From an uncultured Pseudomonadales bacterium (GTDB lineage: Bacteria; Pseudomonadota; Gammaproteobacteria; Pseudomonadales; Azotimanducaceae), in NCBI GenBank assembly GCA_943787425.1, contig CALSMJ010000003.1, positions 1 to 64,000 of the forward strand: a stretch of 64,000 nt of DNA, given 5' to 3'. Each line of letters opens with the position of its first letter. The first letter of the stretch is position 1. The position numbers were made by a program, and so were the translations under genes. A model generated the notes under the pieces. That model saw nothing but the letters and a program-made list of their open reading frames with translations, did no database searches and was not told where the DNA came from. Below are positions 28,365-37,692 of this stretch, piece after piece.

Positions 28365-28419
28365 GCTATGAGGGCAGGGTCTCGATTATGAGTCTTTTGA
28401 TAAGCACTTTACTAGCCGA

Positions 28420-29175
28420 ATGAAGGCTATGGCACCCCTCATTGTTTACCACTTGCCCGGGCGCTGGGGCCTGCCCAGCGTCAGCCCATTTTGTCTCAAA
28501 CTCGATGCCTTCTTACAAATGACTGGCATTCCGCACGAAGCCGTAACGGCCGCGACCCCTTTTGGCGGACCCAAAGGCAAGGCACCTTGGGTCATCTTGG
28601 ATGGTGAAACCCTCGGTGATTCATCGCTGATCATCGAACGTCTAAAAACCGTTTATAACGTTGATCCAGACCAGCATTTAAGCCGCACGGCGCGCGGGAC
28701 TGCGGTCGCAATCGAGCGTCTCATTGAAGAGAACTTGTATTGGGCGATGGTCTTTGATCGCTGGTGCCGACCTGAAAATTGGGACATCCTCAAGAACTCG
28801 ATTTTAGGTGATATTCCGCAGCCAGTACGCGCGTTGCTTGCACCCTTTGCTAAGCGCTCCGTCAAAAAACAGCTTGAGGGACAGGGTATGGGCCTGCATT
28901 CCAAGAAGGAGATCGCAGCCATTGCCGCTCGAGACATCAAGGCCTTGTCTGAGATGTTGGCCGGACAATCTTATTTTTTTGGCGAGCTGCCTAGCCTGAC
29001 CGATGCAACGGTCTATTCCTTACTGGCAAACATCTACCACGTTGACTTTAGTAGCCCTATGAAAGCGATGATCGAAGATGCTCAGAACTTGGTGCCCTTT
29101 ATAACGCGCTTCAAAGCCGCGCATTATCCTGACCCAGGGTCTCGGCTTGCGGCGGGGCCCCAAGCGGCGCAATAG
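28420..29175 (+). CDS. glutathione S-transferase-like protein (Tom37/metaxin type)
   Basis: 251 residues. The N-terminal thioredoxin-like half contains SPFCLKLDAFLQMTGIPHE and KGKAPWVILDGETLGDSSLI, close to the outer-membrane metaxin/Tom37-like GST group; the C-terminal helical half has FFGELPSLTDATVYSLLANI, a GST_C pattern. The Cys in SPFC could be catalytic. Substrate unknown. ATG 28420 is used, with 28429 also possible; neither has a strong ribosome site. It may be co-transcribed with the upstream hydratase gene. Confidence 0.78.
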   Translation: MKAMAPLIVYHLPGRWGLPSVSPFCLKLDAFLQMTGIPHEAVTAATPFGGPKGKAPWVILDGETLGDSSLIIERLKTVYNVDPDQHLSRTARGTAVAIERLIEENLYWAMVFDRWCRPENWDILKNSILGDIPQPVRALLAPFAKRSVKKQLEGQGMGLHSKKEIAAIAARDIKALSEMLAGQSYFFGELPSLTDATVYSLLANIYHVDFSSPMKAMIEDAQNLVPFITRFKAAHYPDPGSRLAAGPQAAQ

Positions 29176-29272
29176 TCGCGCGCAGAATGCCCTTAATTTA
29201 TCAATCAGGTGCTAGCACCCGCCCAGCGCGACGCACCCCACCAAAACACAATATCGAGGAGCGGCAAACAAC

Positions 29273-30304
29273 ATGCCCATCACAAAGGAAGCATTTGGCG
29301 AAACAAAGGAAGGCGCCCCCGTTGATCTCTATCACCTCGAAAACAAACACGGTCTCAAAGCCCAAATTATGACCTTTGGGGCAACCCTTCGACTCATGAG
29401 CTTGCCTAACGAGCAGGGTGCGGCAGTTGACATCACCCTCAGCCGCGAGACGCTTGATCAATATGCCGGCGAGTCCTGCTACTTTGGTGCAACGATCGGC
29501 CGGGTGGGTAACCGCATCGCCAAAGGGCAATTCACGTTAGACGGCGTCGACTACCAACTGGCAACAAACAATGACCTCAATCACCTGCATGGCGGCAACG
29601 TCGGCTTTGATCGAAAGCTCTGGTCCGCAGAGACGATGGAATTGGACGGGGAGAGCAGCGTGCGGCTCTGGCGAACCAGCCCCGACGGCGAAGAAGGCTA
29701 CCCGGGAACCCTTCACGTTGAAGTGATCTATACGCTGTCGAACGATAATACGTTGCGCATTGCGTACCAGGCGACAACCGACCGGGCAACGCCTGTGAAC
29801 CTTACGAACCATGCCTTTTGGAATCTAGCGGGGGCGGGCAACTCAATTCTTGACCACAAACTCACCCTGCACGCAAAGACCTATCTGCCCGTCGACGAAA
29901 CCTTGATCCCAACCGGCGACCGCGCAGCCGTGGCCGACACGCCCATGGACTTCACCCATTCAGTGGCGATCGGCGAACGTATTGAGCAGGTTCCGGGTGG
30001 CTATGATCATTGCTACATCCTCGACCGAGAAGGCTCAGGATTAAGCCTTGCGGCAGAATTGTTTGAGCCAAAAAGCGGCCGGCGCATGACGGTTGCGACA
30101 ACCGAGCCTGGTATCCAGTTTTATAGTGGCAATTTTTTGGATGGCAGTCAGTCCGCAGGCGGCAAGGCGTTTGACCAACATGGCGCGATTTGCCTAGAGG
30201 CGCAGCATTTTCCCGACGCCGTGAATCAGGCCGCCTTCCCATCTGTCGTTTTAAGGCCGGGTCAAACCTACCGCCAAACAACCGTGCATACGTTCAGCTG
30301 GTAA
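29273..30304 (+). CDS. galM: aldose 1-epimerase
   Basis: 343 residues, the usual mutarotase length. It interconverts alpha and beta anomers of hexoses. Marks: IMTFGATLRLMSLP, ATIGRVGNRIAKGQFTLDGV (substrate Asn-Arg), NHLHGGNVGFDRKLW with active-site His, PVNLTNHAFWNLAG with the second His, YDHCYIL, and GICLEAQHFPDAVNQ-like AICLEAQHFPDAVNQ with the catalytic Glu. GAGGAG precedes the ATG. No galactose operon genes surround it, so it stands alone. Confidence 0.93.
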   Translation: MPITKEAFGETKEGAPVDLYHLENKHGLKAQIMTFGATLRLMSLPNEQGAAVDITLSRETLDQYAGESCYFGATIGRVGNRIAKGQFTLDGVDYQLATNNDLNHLHGGNVGFDRKLWSAETMELDGESSVRLWRTSPDGEEGYPGTLHVEVIYTLSNDNTLRIAYQATTDRATPVNLTNHAFWNLAGAGNSILDHKLTLHAKTYLPVDETLIPTGDRAAVADTPMDFTHSVAIGERIEQVPGGYDHCYILDREGSGLSLAAELFEPKSGRRMTVATTEPGIQFYSGNFLDGSQSAGGKAFDQHGAICLEAQHFPDAVNQAAFPSVVLRPGQTYRQTTVHTFSW

Positions 30305-30431
30305 CGTTGATAGATTCATGAAACATCCATCACCAAATGTATTTCGCTTTGCAGTCAAAGCCCGACGCAAGATTCAGGAAGCCATCCATCCGGTACAACG
30401 CGAATCCTTCCTTCGAAGCGATGTAAAGGTA

Positions 30432-30508
30432 GTTTCGTCAAAACGAAACAACTGGCCAACACAATCACATTGGGTATTATCGTAAAGCGCGCGATGACCT
30501 TCGCGCGT
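30432..30508 (+). promoter_or_regulatory. two short hairpins upstream of the exported-protein gene
   Basis: GTTTCGT (30432-30438) pairs with ACGAAAC (30443-30449) around a 4-base loop; CGCGCG (30488-30493) pairs with CGCGCG (30502-30507) around 8 bases. Both lie in the 236 bases between galM and the small exported-protein gene. They may form a leader or terminate the galM message; no U-tract follows either. Confidence 0.3.
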
Positions 30509-30540
30509 TACTCTAATAAAACGCATTGAGGACCAACATC

Positions 30541-30981
30541 ATGAAAAACCGATTAAAAGCATTCCTACTCTTCTGCCTAAGCCCTTTATCTGTCTCGGCG
30601 GCAGAACTCGCTTTGGATCCTGCGTCATTTTTTGATGCCAATTTCACGATCGACTCGACCTATACTCGGGATGGCCAAAACTACGAGGTCTCGGCCTCTG
30701 GTGAGGCGGGCCCTTATGGCCGTGTTTATTTGTCGTATGAATTTACCGACAAACAAGACTTAGGGGATCGAGGGGAATATACCGGCCACGCTTGGACCCA
30801 AAATGGCGAGACGGTCGCAACCGCGACGCTCCAAGGGGTTTATTATAAAGATGGTCGTACTTTCAAAATCTACGGTCTTAATACTCTGAGCGACGGTAAG
30901 TTTCATTTTGCCGAAGGCGCGATCGACTTTGTTGCCAAAACAATGACCTTTAAAGTCGCTGATATTAAAACCGGCGACTAG
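30541..30981 (+). CDS. small exported protein, unknown function
   Basis: 146 residues with a signal peptide (MKNRLKAFLLFCLSPLSVSA) and a predicted cut before AELALDP. The mature part has alternating polar/aromatic strands (YTRDGQNYEVSASGEAG, VYLSYEFTDK, GEYTGHAWTQNGE) that suggest a small beta-barrel or beta-sandwich. No known family is recognised. GAGGA stands before the ATG at 30541, which fits the signal peptide better than an in-frame ATG-less extension upstream. It is monocistronic, followed by a strong terminator. Confidence 0.7.
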   Translation: MKNRLKAFLLFCLSPLSVSAAELALDPASFFDANFTIDSTYTRDGQNYEVSASGEAGPYGRVYLSYEFTDKQDLGDRGEYTGHAWTQNGETVATATLQGVYYKDGRTFKIYGLNTLSDGKFHFAEGAIDFVAKTMTFKVADIKTGD

Positions 30982-31077
30982 GCTTAGGATGACCGAGAGC
31001 GGATTGGGGTTGCGGGATAACAACGCGTCGTCGGTCCTATAATCCCAATAAGTATTCGGTTATCGACTGCAAAAGCC

Positions 31078-31109
31078 AAAAAAGGCAGCCTAGATGGCTG
31101 CCTTTTTTT
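31078..31109. terminator. strong bidirectional hairpin terminator
   Basis: AAAAAAGGCAGCC pairs with GGCTGCCTTTTTT around the loop TAGAT, a 13-bp perfect stem with A- and T-tracts, so it can end transcripts from both the exported-protein gene and the convergent DUF2855 gene. Confidence 0.9.
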
Positions 31110-31183
31110 ACGCACTGCATTGAGGGCACCACTGGGTTGATTGGACCCTTAGATCTGGACCAACACCCGAACTCAATCAGGTG

Positions 31184-32272
31184 TTAATCGAGCGACACAA
31201 CAAAGGCGTGATTGGGCTTTGCGCCCGCCAGCACCGCTTGAAAGGTTTGCTCAAGTTCTTCTCGCCCAACGCGATGGTTGATCGAAACCCAGCCATCGAC
31301 CACTTCCAAAAACGCTTGCCAGGCCGTACTCAGTTCCGCCTGAAATTTCTGCGGCCCCCAGTCTTGATTCCGCTTCTGGATCTGGTCCGGCGCAAAGAAC
31401 ATTTTGGGTTTAGCGCCTGGTAACCTGCTCGGCGGCTGACCATCGCGCGCTTCCCAGTGGGTGATCCCGACCCCACAGCTACAAACCATCTTGTCACCAA
31501 AATGATGATGTAACGCCTCAAGCACCTGCCGGTTGCCCGCCATATCCACAAAGGCCACGTTTTCACTCACATCAAGCGTGTCCAAGGCGTCATAAGCCAC
31601 CACTTGGTGATAAAGGTTCAAACTTTCGACGAAGGCTTTGTTCGCAGCAGACGTAAGGCCCGTGACCCTCACGTCACGATTTTTACGCAGTAAAAAAGCC
31701 AGCCCAAAAGCGGTTTTGCTGGAGGCGCTCGAGAGGATGATATTGCTGGCGCCAAAATGATCGTTATCCTCGAGGTAGTCATCGATCACAAAGGAGGTTG
31801 TGAACAACGGTCGATAGATCATTTGGTGATCATCGAATTGACGATCAAACCCATTGCCGGCAGTCATCAGCGCATAATTGTTATAAACGCCTGGCAGAGC
31901 CTGTCGATGCGCGGCGCCATCCGTAAATCCGCGCTCGGTCACGTGGGCGGGCTCAACAACCAGATACGAGGCCATGGGGAAGTAGCCGTAGAACGTATCG
32001 CCGAGCGTTAAGCCACTATCATTTTCGGCAACCACCGTGCCTTGACCCCAGACCGGTATTCGGCCCCAATCACCTTCGGCTGGAAAGAATTGCCAGTAAC
32101 CAATCATATCGCCGGCGACGCCATAGGTGATGTTATTTGCCGTCAGCGCAAATTTATCAACGGCTAAAACCGCCTCGCCCGGTGCAGGCGACCGAGTTGC
32201 CAGCGCCGGCAGTTCAATAACACGCGTGGTGCCCAAGGCGGCTCGGGTAACTTCAAAACTGTAAGAACTCAT
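31184..32272 (-). CDS. DUF2855 family protein (MDR-like fold)
   Basis: 362 residues matching DUF2855, a family related to quinone-oxidoreductase-like medium-chain dehydrogenases without zinc ligands. Typical stretches are AVDKFALTANNITYGVAGD near 38-56, GDTFYGYFPMASYLVV, and a Rossmann-like ASNIILSSASSKTAFGLAF. The activity is unknown; an NAD(P)H reductase role is plausible. AAGGA lies upstream of the ATG. It faces the exported-protein gene across the terminator and follows the dipeptidase gene (166 bases). Confidence 0.85.
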   Translation of the reverse strand: MSSYSFEVTRAALGTTRVIELPALATRSPAPGEAVLAVDKFALTANNITYGVAGDMIGYWQFFPAEGDWGRIPVWGQGTVVAENDSGLTLGDTFYGYFPMASYLVVEPAHVTERGFTDGAAHRQALPGVYNNYALMTAGNGFDRQFDDHQMIYRPLFTTSFVIDDYLEDNDHFGASNIILSSASSKTAFGLAFLLRKNRDVRVTGLTSAANKAFVESLNLYHQVVAYDALDTLDVSENVAFVDMAGNRQVLEALHHHFGDKMVCSCGVGITHWEARDGQPPSRLPGAKPKMFFAPDQIQKRNQDWGPQKFQAELSTAWQAFLEVVDGWVSINHRVGREELEQTFQAVLAGAKPNHAFVVSLD

Positions 32273-32437
32273 AATCTTAGATCCTTTTTTAAAAAACGGC
32301 GCTGTCGTCTCTGAACGCTAATAATGCATCATGATCGGCCAAGAACACACGGCATGTGATCTCGGCGCGGTCTTTGCCGCCCGCGGGCACCCTGTTGGCA
32401 GCCCGACGCCTTCATGGCTCGCATCGATACCCCAAGC

Positions 32438-33757
32438 TTATTCTATCGTTGCCTTGTCCTTCGACGCCGCAACCGCGCGGAAAACTCGAAGGAAGTTGCC
32501 GCCCCAAATTTTATGAATGTCCTCAGCGCTGTAACCCCGCGCCAGTAATCCGATGGTGACATTCAACGCTTCACTCGCGTCATTGAAGCCGGTAATGCCG
32601 CTGCCGTGGTTAAAGTCCGTGCCAATGCCAACATGATCGATCCCAATGCGGCGCACAATGAAGTCAATGTGATCAATGACATCCTCTATGCTGCCGGGTC
32701 CCAGCAGGTCGCTCACCGTGCTCAGAAATTGTTGTTGCACCGCCTCGTCTTCAATCTCCCAATACAGCTCGAAGGGGTAATAGAAGTCTTCGGTTATTCC
32801 GGCAACTTGGCGCGCTGCGCGAATTGCTTGGTCGAGCGCTTCATCGGATGAATCAAACAAATAGCCTCTGAAGGGCGCAACATGAATGACGCCGCCGCCT
32901 TCGCCAATTTGATCGATTTCCTCGTCCGATAAGTTCCGGCTGACGTTCGAGAGTTGCCAAACATTAGAGTGACTCGCAATCACAGGCGCGTCGGACAAGG
33001 CCAGCACTTGCAGGGCTGCCGCTTTCGAAAGTTGCGAGATATCGATGATGCCGCCAAGGGCATTAATTCTTGTCACCGCATTTTTACCCAATGCGGATAA
33101 GCCGCCATGCTCGGCAACCGCCTCATGCTGGCCCGTTGCCCCATCGAAAACTGGCCGAGAGGAATCTGCAAAGTCATTGTGGCCCATATGGGTGAGGGCA
33201 AAGACGCGCACACCCAGGTCGTAGAACTCATCTAAACCGGATACAGCACGGCCGAGAATACGCGCGTTCTGGAAGCCAAGAATGAGCGCGCCCTTGCCTT
33301 GCTCATGGGCCGCAACCAAGTCTTCCGCGGTCTTCGCTAAGGTAAGATTGTTCGCCGGATCCTCGGTCATCGCGAGCACGGCCGCAAGCTTTTCATCTGC
33401 CAGCGCGCGGGCCTCGGCATAGCCGCTGGTTGTTCTGGGACCCGGGCCGACGGCAATAGCCATCACTACCGCATCGACCCCGCCAATCTTCATTTTTTCG
33501 GGCGCGACCTTCGACAGTCCATCGACCCCGGCATACCGAGACGGTTTGCCCGGGATTTCAATATCGGCGTGGGCATCTAAAACCAACGCCGCGTCATGAA
33601 TGCGCCTGGCCCTGGCAGTTTGTTCTCGTGCGTCGCTCAAAGCCGCCTCGGTCGGCATCCCATTCGCCGTTGCGGCCGGCGCTTCGGACGCGGGCGAACA
33701 ACCCAAAAGCAATGTCCCGATCAGTAATAGTGGGATAACAAGAGTCAATTGGTTCAT
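32438..33757 (-). CDS. lipoprotein membrane dipeptidase (peptidase M19)
   Basis: 439 residues. The N-terminus MNQLTLVIPLLLIGTLLLGC ends in a lipobox, so the mature enzyme is a lipoprotein in the envelope. M19 metal-site elements are visible: VLDAHADIEI (H-x-D), THMGHNDF, PVIASHSN, and VGIGTDFNHG. Bacterial M19 enzymes split dipeptides, including D-amino-acid ones, with two zinc ions. The ATG at 33757 has AGGA upstream and is needed for the signal peptide, so an in-frame start at 33823 is rejected. Confidence 0.9.
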   Translation of the reverse strand: MNQLTLVIPLLLIGTLLLGCSPASEAPAATANGMPTEAALSDAREQTARARRIHDAALVLDAHADIEIPGKPSRYAGVDGLSKVAPEKMKIGGVDAVVMAIAVGPGPRTTSGYAEARALADEKLAAVLAMTEDPANNLTLAKTAEDLVAAHEQGKGALILGFQNARILGRAVSGLDEFYDLGVRVFALTHMGHNDFADSSRPVFDGATGQHEAVAEHGGLSALGKNAVTRINALGGIIDISQLSKAAALQVLALSDAPVIASHSNVWQLSNVSRNLSDEEIDQIGEGGGVIHVAPFRGYLFDSSDEALDQAIRAARQVAGITEDFYYPFELYWEIEDEAVQQQFLSTVSDLLGPGSIEDVIDHIDFIVRRIGIDHVGIGTDFNHGSGITGFNDASEALNVTIGLLARGYSAEDIHKIWGGNFLRVFRAVAASKDKATIE

Positions 33758-34100
33758 AGCGTCCTGCTTTAAACGTTCGACTTGAGTATTACACGAATCA
33801 TGAGCCGCCGCCGCACGCGTCATAGGTCATGCCGAGTGCCTTTAACAAGCAGTCAAAGGCGCCGCCTAGATCAGACAATCAAGACAATGACCCTGGATGA
33901 TGGATACGATTTGCAAAGCATTTTAAATGCCGGCCATAACGTGTTCCGAATTCTGGCAAAAAGATCATCGTAAAACCGTTGACAAGACGCTTGATTTTCA
34001 ACCCAGCAGGATGCCTTCATCGGCGCCCTAATGAAGGTGGTGTCTCACGGAAAGGGGCTGTTATAGTGAAGCCCGTATTTCAAACCGCTGGAGACACCCC
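33758..34100. other. divergent intergenic region
   Basis: 343 bases between the dipeptidase and the first carotenoid oxygenase gene. A TTGACA is present at 33979-33984, but no fitting -10 was found at 16-18 bases. No repeat or RNA was seen. Confidence 0.4.
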
Positions 34101-35510
34101 TTGGCTCAAACAGAAACCGCACCGGCAACCAATTTTTTTCTGGATGGCAACTTTGCGCCCGTTTCAGACGAACGCGATGCCCAAGACATGCCCGTTGTGG
34201 GCGAGATCCCAAAAGATTTAGCCGGCCATTTCTTGCGAGTTGGGCCCAATCCCGCACACATCTTTAATGAGGCGGCATATCACACCTTCGACGGTGACGG
34301 CATGATCCATGCCATGACGTTTAACGAAGGCAGTGCCCATTACCGAAACCGCTTTGTTCAAACCGAAGGGTATAAGCTCGAACAAGCCCATGGCGGCTGG
34401 TTGTACAAAGGCATGAACTCAATGATGGATCCAACCCCGTCTGAGCTCCCTAGTGGTGCACCAAAGAATAAGAACCTTGCCAACACGGCCTTTGCCTATC
34501 ACAACAAGACGCTCTACGCGCTGCATGAACCATCCCAGCCGACCATTATTGACTTGCCTGAACTGACCACGCGAGGCGCAACAAGTTTTGATGGCAAACT
34601 GAAACACCCCTTCACCGCGCATCCGAAAGTCGATCATTCGAGCGGAGAGATGATGACGTTTGGCTATGCCTTTCAAGCGCCCTTTGTCACCTACTCTGTG
34701 ATCAGTGCCTCGGGAGCGCTGATTCACTCAACCCCCATCACCATTTCAAAGCCGGTATTCATGCACGACTTTGCGGTCACTGAAAAATACTCGCTGTTTT
34801 TAGACTTTCCAATCACGCTGGATATCGAACGCGCTATTGCGGGCGGCCCCGCACTGGGATTTGAGCCGGAGCATGGATCTCGAATTGGCGTCATACCGCG
34901 CTTTGGCAGTGATCAAGATGTACGCTGGTTTGACGTGAAAACTGGCTCGGTTGTGCACACCGCCAATGCTTGGGATGACGGCGACGAGGTTGTGTTGCAA
35001 GCATCCCGCTCAAAAACCTCAGACATTGCCGGCGCTGGCCTGAACGCTGAAAATCTTGAAGAGACGCAAGGCCAGTTGTACGAATGGCGCATCAACCTAA
35101 CCACCGGCCTTGTCACAGAGCGCACGCTCAGCACCGTTTATTGTGACTTTACGCGGGTGAACGATTTGCAGGCTTGCCATCCAACACGCTACGTCTACGC
35201 GGCTGCCTTTAACCCCGAGCGGCCCTTCAGCTTTGATGGCGTTATGAAGTTTGATAATGAAACCCAAGCCACGACAACCTTTTATTACGGCGCCAACCGC
35301 TTCGGTGGCGAGGCGGTCTTTGCGCCCAGGGTAGGGGCCAAAACTGAGGATGACGGTTATCTTGTTTGCTTCGTGCAAGATGAAGCGGCCGAACAAAGTG
35401 AATGCTTGATTTTGGATGCCCAAGACTTGGCAGCAGGGCCTGTTGCCACCATTATGGTGCCGTATCGGGTGCCCTACGGCTTCCACGCGACTTGGGTTGG
35501 CGATCTTTAG
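34101..35510 (+). CDS. carotenoid-cleavage oxygenase, copy 1
   Basis: 469 residues of the carotenoid/stilbene oxygenase (RPE65) family. The four iron-binding His positions fit HPFTAHPKVD, FMHDFAVTE, VHTANAWDDGDEV and YGFHATW; FLRVGPNPAHIF and FDGDGMIHAMTF are family signatures. It cleaves a double bond of a carotenoid, apocarotenoid or stilbene with O2; the substrate is open. The TTG start has GGAG 7 bases upstream. It precedes an MFS gene by about 100 bases. A second, diverged copy lies at 39238. Confidence 0.9.
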   Translation: MAQTETAPATNFFLDGNFAPVSDERDAQDMPVVGEIPKDLAGHFLRVGPNPAHIFNEAAYHTFDGDGMIHAMTFNEGSAHYRNRFVQTEGYKLEQAHGGWLYKGMNSMMDPTPSELPSGAPKNKNLANTAFAYHNKTLYALHEPSQPTIIDLPELTTRGATSFDGKLKHPFTAHPKVDHSSGEMMTFGYAFQAPFVTYSVISASGALIHSTPITISKPVFMHDFAVTEKYSLFLDFPITLDIERAIAGGPALGFEPEHGSRIGVIPRFGSDQDVRWFDVKTGSVVHTANAWDDGDEVVLQASRSKTSDIAGAGLNAENLEETQGQLYEWRINLTTGLVTERTLSTVYCDFTRVNDLQACHPTRYVYAAAFNPERPFSFDGVMKFDNETQATTTFYYGANRFGGEAVFAPRVGAKTEDDGYLVCFVQDEAAEQSECLILDAQDLAAGPVATIMVPYRVPYGFHATWVGDL

Positions 35511-35611
35511 GGGCATCGATCACGCCGTTTGCGGCGATTCTAGGCAGCGAGTACTGCTTTGTTCAAGACTGATCGAATCAACGTTACAGGGCCGCGCTCG
35601 GATACGACGAC

Positions 35612-36844
35612 ATGTTAGCAAGACTCATCGCCGCCTTTACGTTTCGGGATTATCGGATCCTTTGGGTCATGCTGATCATTGGCTCAATCGCCTTCTGGAT
35701 GCGGATCCTAGGAACCGCCCAATGGCTGCTCGAAGCAACCGGCTCGGCCTACATGGTCGGCCTGATTGGGGTTGTACAGCTCATTGTGCAACTGCCCATC
35801 ACCCTGTGGGCCGGCACCTTGGCCGACCGGGTCGATCGTAAACGCCTAATGTCACTCGCGCATGGCGCAACCGGCGTCTCGCTGGTAACCCTGGGCGTAC
35901 TCAGCAGCACCAATGCGCTGACGCCCGCCTTAGTTTACGTGGGCATTGCCATCACAGCCGGAACCCATATGCTCGCGAGTCCCGCTCGCGGCGCCCTGCT
36001 CGCCGCCGTGGTCCCGGAAGGCAAACTGATGCTGGCCTCCTCAACCGACACCGCCTCCGCAAATGCCGCCGCCATTGCAGGCCCACTGCTATTTGCTGGC
36101 ATCGTCCTAACAGCGGATCTGACAACCGTCTTTCTAACTGCAGGCTGTCTCGCGCTGGTCAATGCGATCTTGCCGATGCTACTACGCGTTGATGGTCATG
36201 TTGCGGGCAAGCAGGGCGAGGCGGAAGATAAGCCCTCCCAAATCCAGCAGACTCGCGCTGGACTGCGGTACGTTGCCTCGCACCCCATTTTGCCCGGTCT
36301 CTTTCTCTTAGATGTTGGCATCACGACCGCCTCATTTTATCGAGAGGTGCTACCGGTCATCGCACTGGGTTTGTTCGCCGGCGGCGCCAGTGCAACCGGC
36401 ATGCTCGGGGCGGCCAATTCGGCAGGGGCAATCCTTGGGTCCTTTATTGCGCTGGCGCTTGCCGGCGTAAGGGCAAAAGGCATGCTCGTGCTCTACGCCT
36501 CCTTTGCCTATGGCGTCATTCTGTTTGGTTTTGGTATCGCAACGACCCTTTTGGGCGGGATGTTGATGATTGCGCTGCTGGGCGCCGCCGATGCGGTCAC
36601 CGTCGCCGTGCGTCAAACGACCGTCTTGCTGACGACCCCGGACGAGATGCGCGGCCGGGCCTATGCCCTGATGATCCTGGCGGCACAAACCGCGAACAAC
36701 ATCGGCACGATTTGGGTCGGATTTTGGGCCGGCGCCATCGGTGCGGGTAACACCATGGTCATGGGCGGCATCATCTCGATCACGGCAACCGCCGTCATCT
36801 GGTATGTCTGGAAACCGATCGGCAGATACCGTTCAGCCTCATAA
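35612..36844 (+). CDS. MFS transporter (enterobactin-exporter EntS-like group)
   Basis: 410 residues with 12 predicted membrane helices. RDYRILWVMLIIGSIAFWM starts helix 1; LADRVDRKRLM is the MFS loop 2-3 signature; a hydrophilic loop near residues 200-220 separates the halves; DEMRGRAYALM is in the second half. This MFS_3 subgroup usually exports small organic molecules. It follows the carotenoid oxygenase by about 100 bases on the same strand, so it might export an apocarotenoid product (weak inference). Confidence 0.83.
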   Translation: MLARLIAAFTFRDYRILWVMLIIGSIAFWMRILGTAQWLLEATGSAYMVGLIGVVQLIVQLPITLWAGTLADRVDRKRLMSLAHGATGVSLVTLGVLSSTNALTPALVYVGIAITAGTHMLASPARGALLAAVVPEGKLMLASSTDTASANAAAIAGPLLFAGIVLTADLTTVFLTAGCLALVNAILPMLLRVDGHVAGKQGEAEDKPSQIQQTRAGLRYVASHPILPGLFLLDVGITTASFYREVLPVIALGLFAGGASATGMLGAANSAGAILGSFIALALAGVRAKGMLVLYASFAYGVILFGFGIATTLLGGMLMIALLGAADAVTVAVRQTTVLLTTPDEMRGRAYALMILAAQTANNIGTIWVGFWAGAIGAGNTMVMGGIISITATAVIWYVWKPIGRYRSAS

Positions 36845-37124
36845 CAATCGCCCCTCGAGCTTGCCTCTGCCGCCTGATCGGTGATTCAAACCAGCCGGTC
36901 TGAACCGCAAGCCCGGAACAGTGACCTGATTGTGCGCGCTGATTTAAAACCTGCTCAGCATGGCCAGGGTCGCTCAGTGATTGCGTCCGCTAAACGCCCT
37001 GCATTTACAATAGCGCTCGTAATATTTGGGTGTTAGCGTTTCGAAAAAATGACAAAGTGGGGTTCAGAATGTTGCAAATGTTTATTTTCAAAGCGCATTG
37101 GATACGAACCATGATCGACTCGGA

Positions 37125-37610
37125 ATGATAAGAGAATCACAAGAATCTGATTTAGAAGAAGTCTTTAATTTAATCTATTCAGCTTTTGGCAATAAAGCAG
37201 AGTCCGATTTGGTTAAGCAGTTAATGCTGGACAAAGATTTATTTTTTAGCCTTGTTTATGAATCGCCAGACGCAATTTTAGGCAATGTGGTGGTTTCTAA
37301 AATGGCGATGAAGCCTGTTACGAACTTGTTGATTGGTGGGGTTGCGCCACTTTCAGTGCTGCCTAAAAGTCAATCCTCTGGAATCGGGGCACAATTAATG
37401 AGGGCCGCAATAACAAAGAGCAGAGGAATGAAACTCGACGCTTTATTTCTTTTAGGTGACCCAAATTACTACGGAAGATTTAATTTTAAAGTCTCAAATT
37501 TAGCGAATGATTACAGCTCCGAATATTTTCAGGCGCTTGAGTTAACCAAAGACTGTTTGGTTGATGTGAAATCAAAAGTCATTTACGCAAATGCATTTGC
37601 GAGCCTATAG
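37125..37610 (+). CDS. GNAT-family N-acetyltransferase, AT-rich gene
   Basis: 161 residues. The GNAT core is clear: MIRESQESDLEEVFNLIYSAF, PLSVLPKSQSSGIGAQLMRAAI (the acetyl-CoA-binding Q/R-x-x-G-x-G/A motif) and LFLLGDPNYYGRFNFKVS. It acetylates an amine; the closest shape is the YhbS-type subgroup. The ATG at 37125 is chosen over a TTG at 37098, because the fold begins at once, though neither has a good ribosome site. Base composition and codon use are visibly more AT-rich than in all neighbours, as is the 100 bases before it, suggesting recent acquisition. The 280-base gap upstream holds nothing else recognised. Confidence 0.82.
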   Translation: MIRESQESDLEEVFNLIYSAFGNKAESDLVKQLMLDKDLFFSLVYESPDAILGNVVVSKMAMKPVTNLLIGGVAPLSVLPKSQSSGIGAQLMRAAITKSRGMKLDALFLLGDPNYYGRFNFKVSNLANDYSSEYFQALELTKDCLVDVKSKVIYANAFASL

Positions 37611-37692
37611 TGATTAGCAAAGCACTACTGCCGTTTAGGAAAACAGGCTAAAGCCATAAGGACTGGAAAAAGCGCTTTGAGTCGCACCGAAC

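Noticed and set aside
37020-37640. GNAT gene as an integron cassette
   Set aside because: GTTAG-like sequences occur before it, but no matching attC core pair or palindromic site was found on either side.
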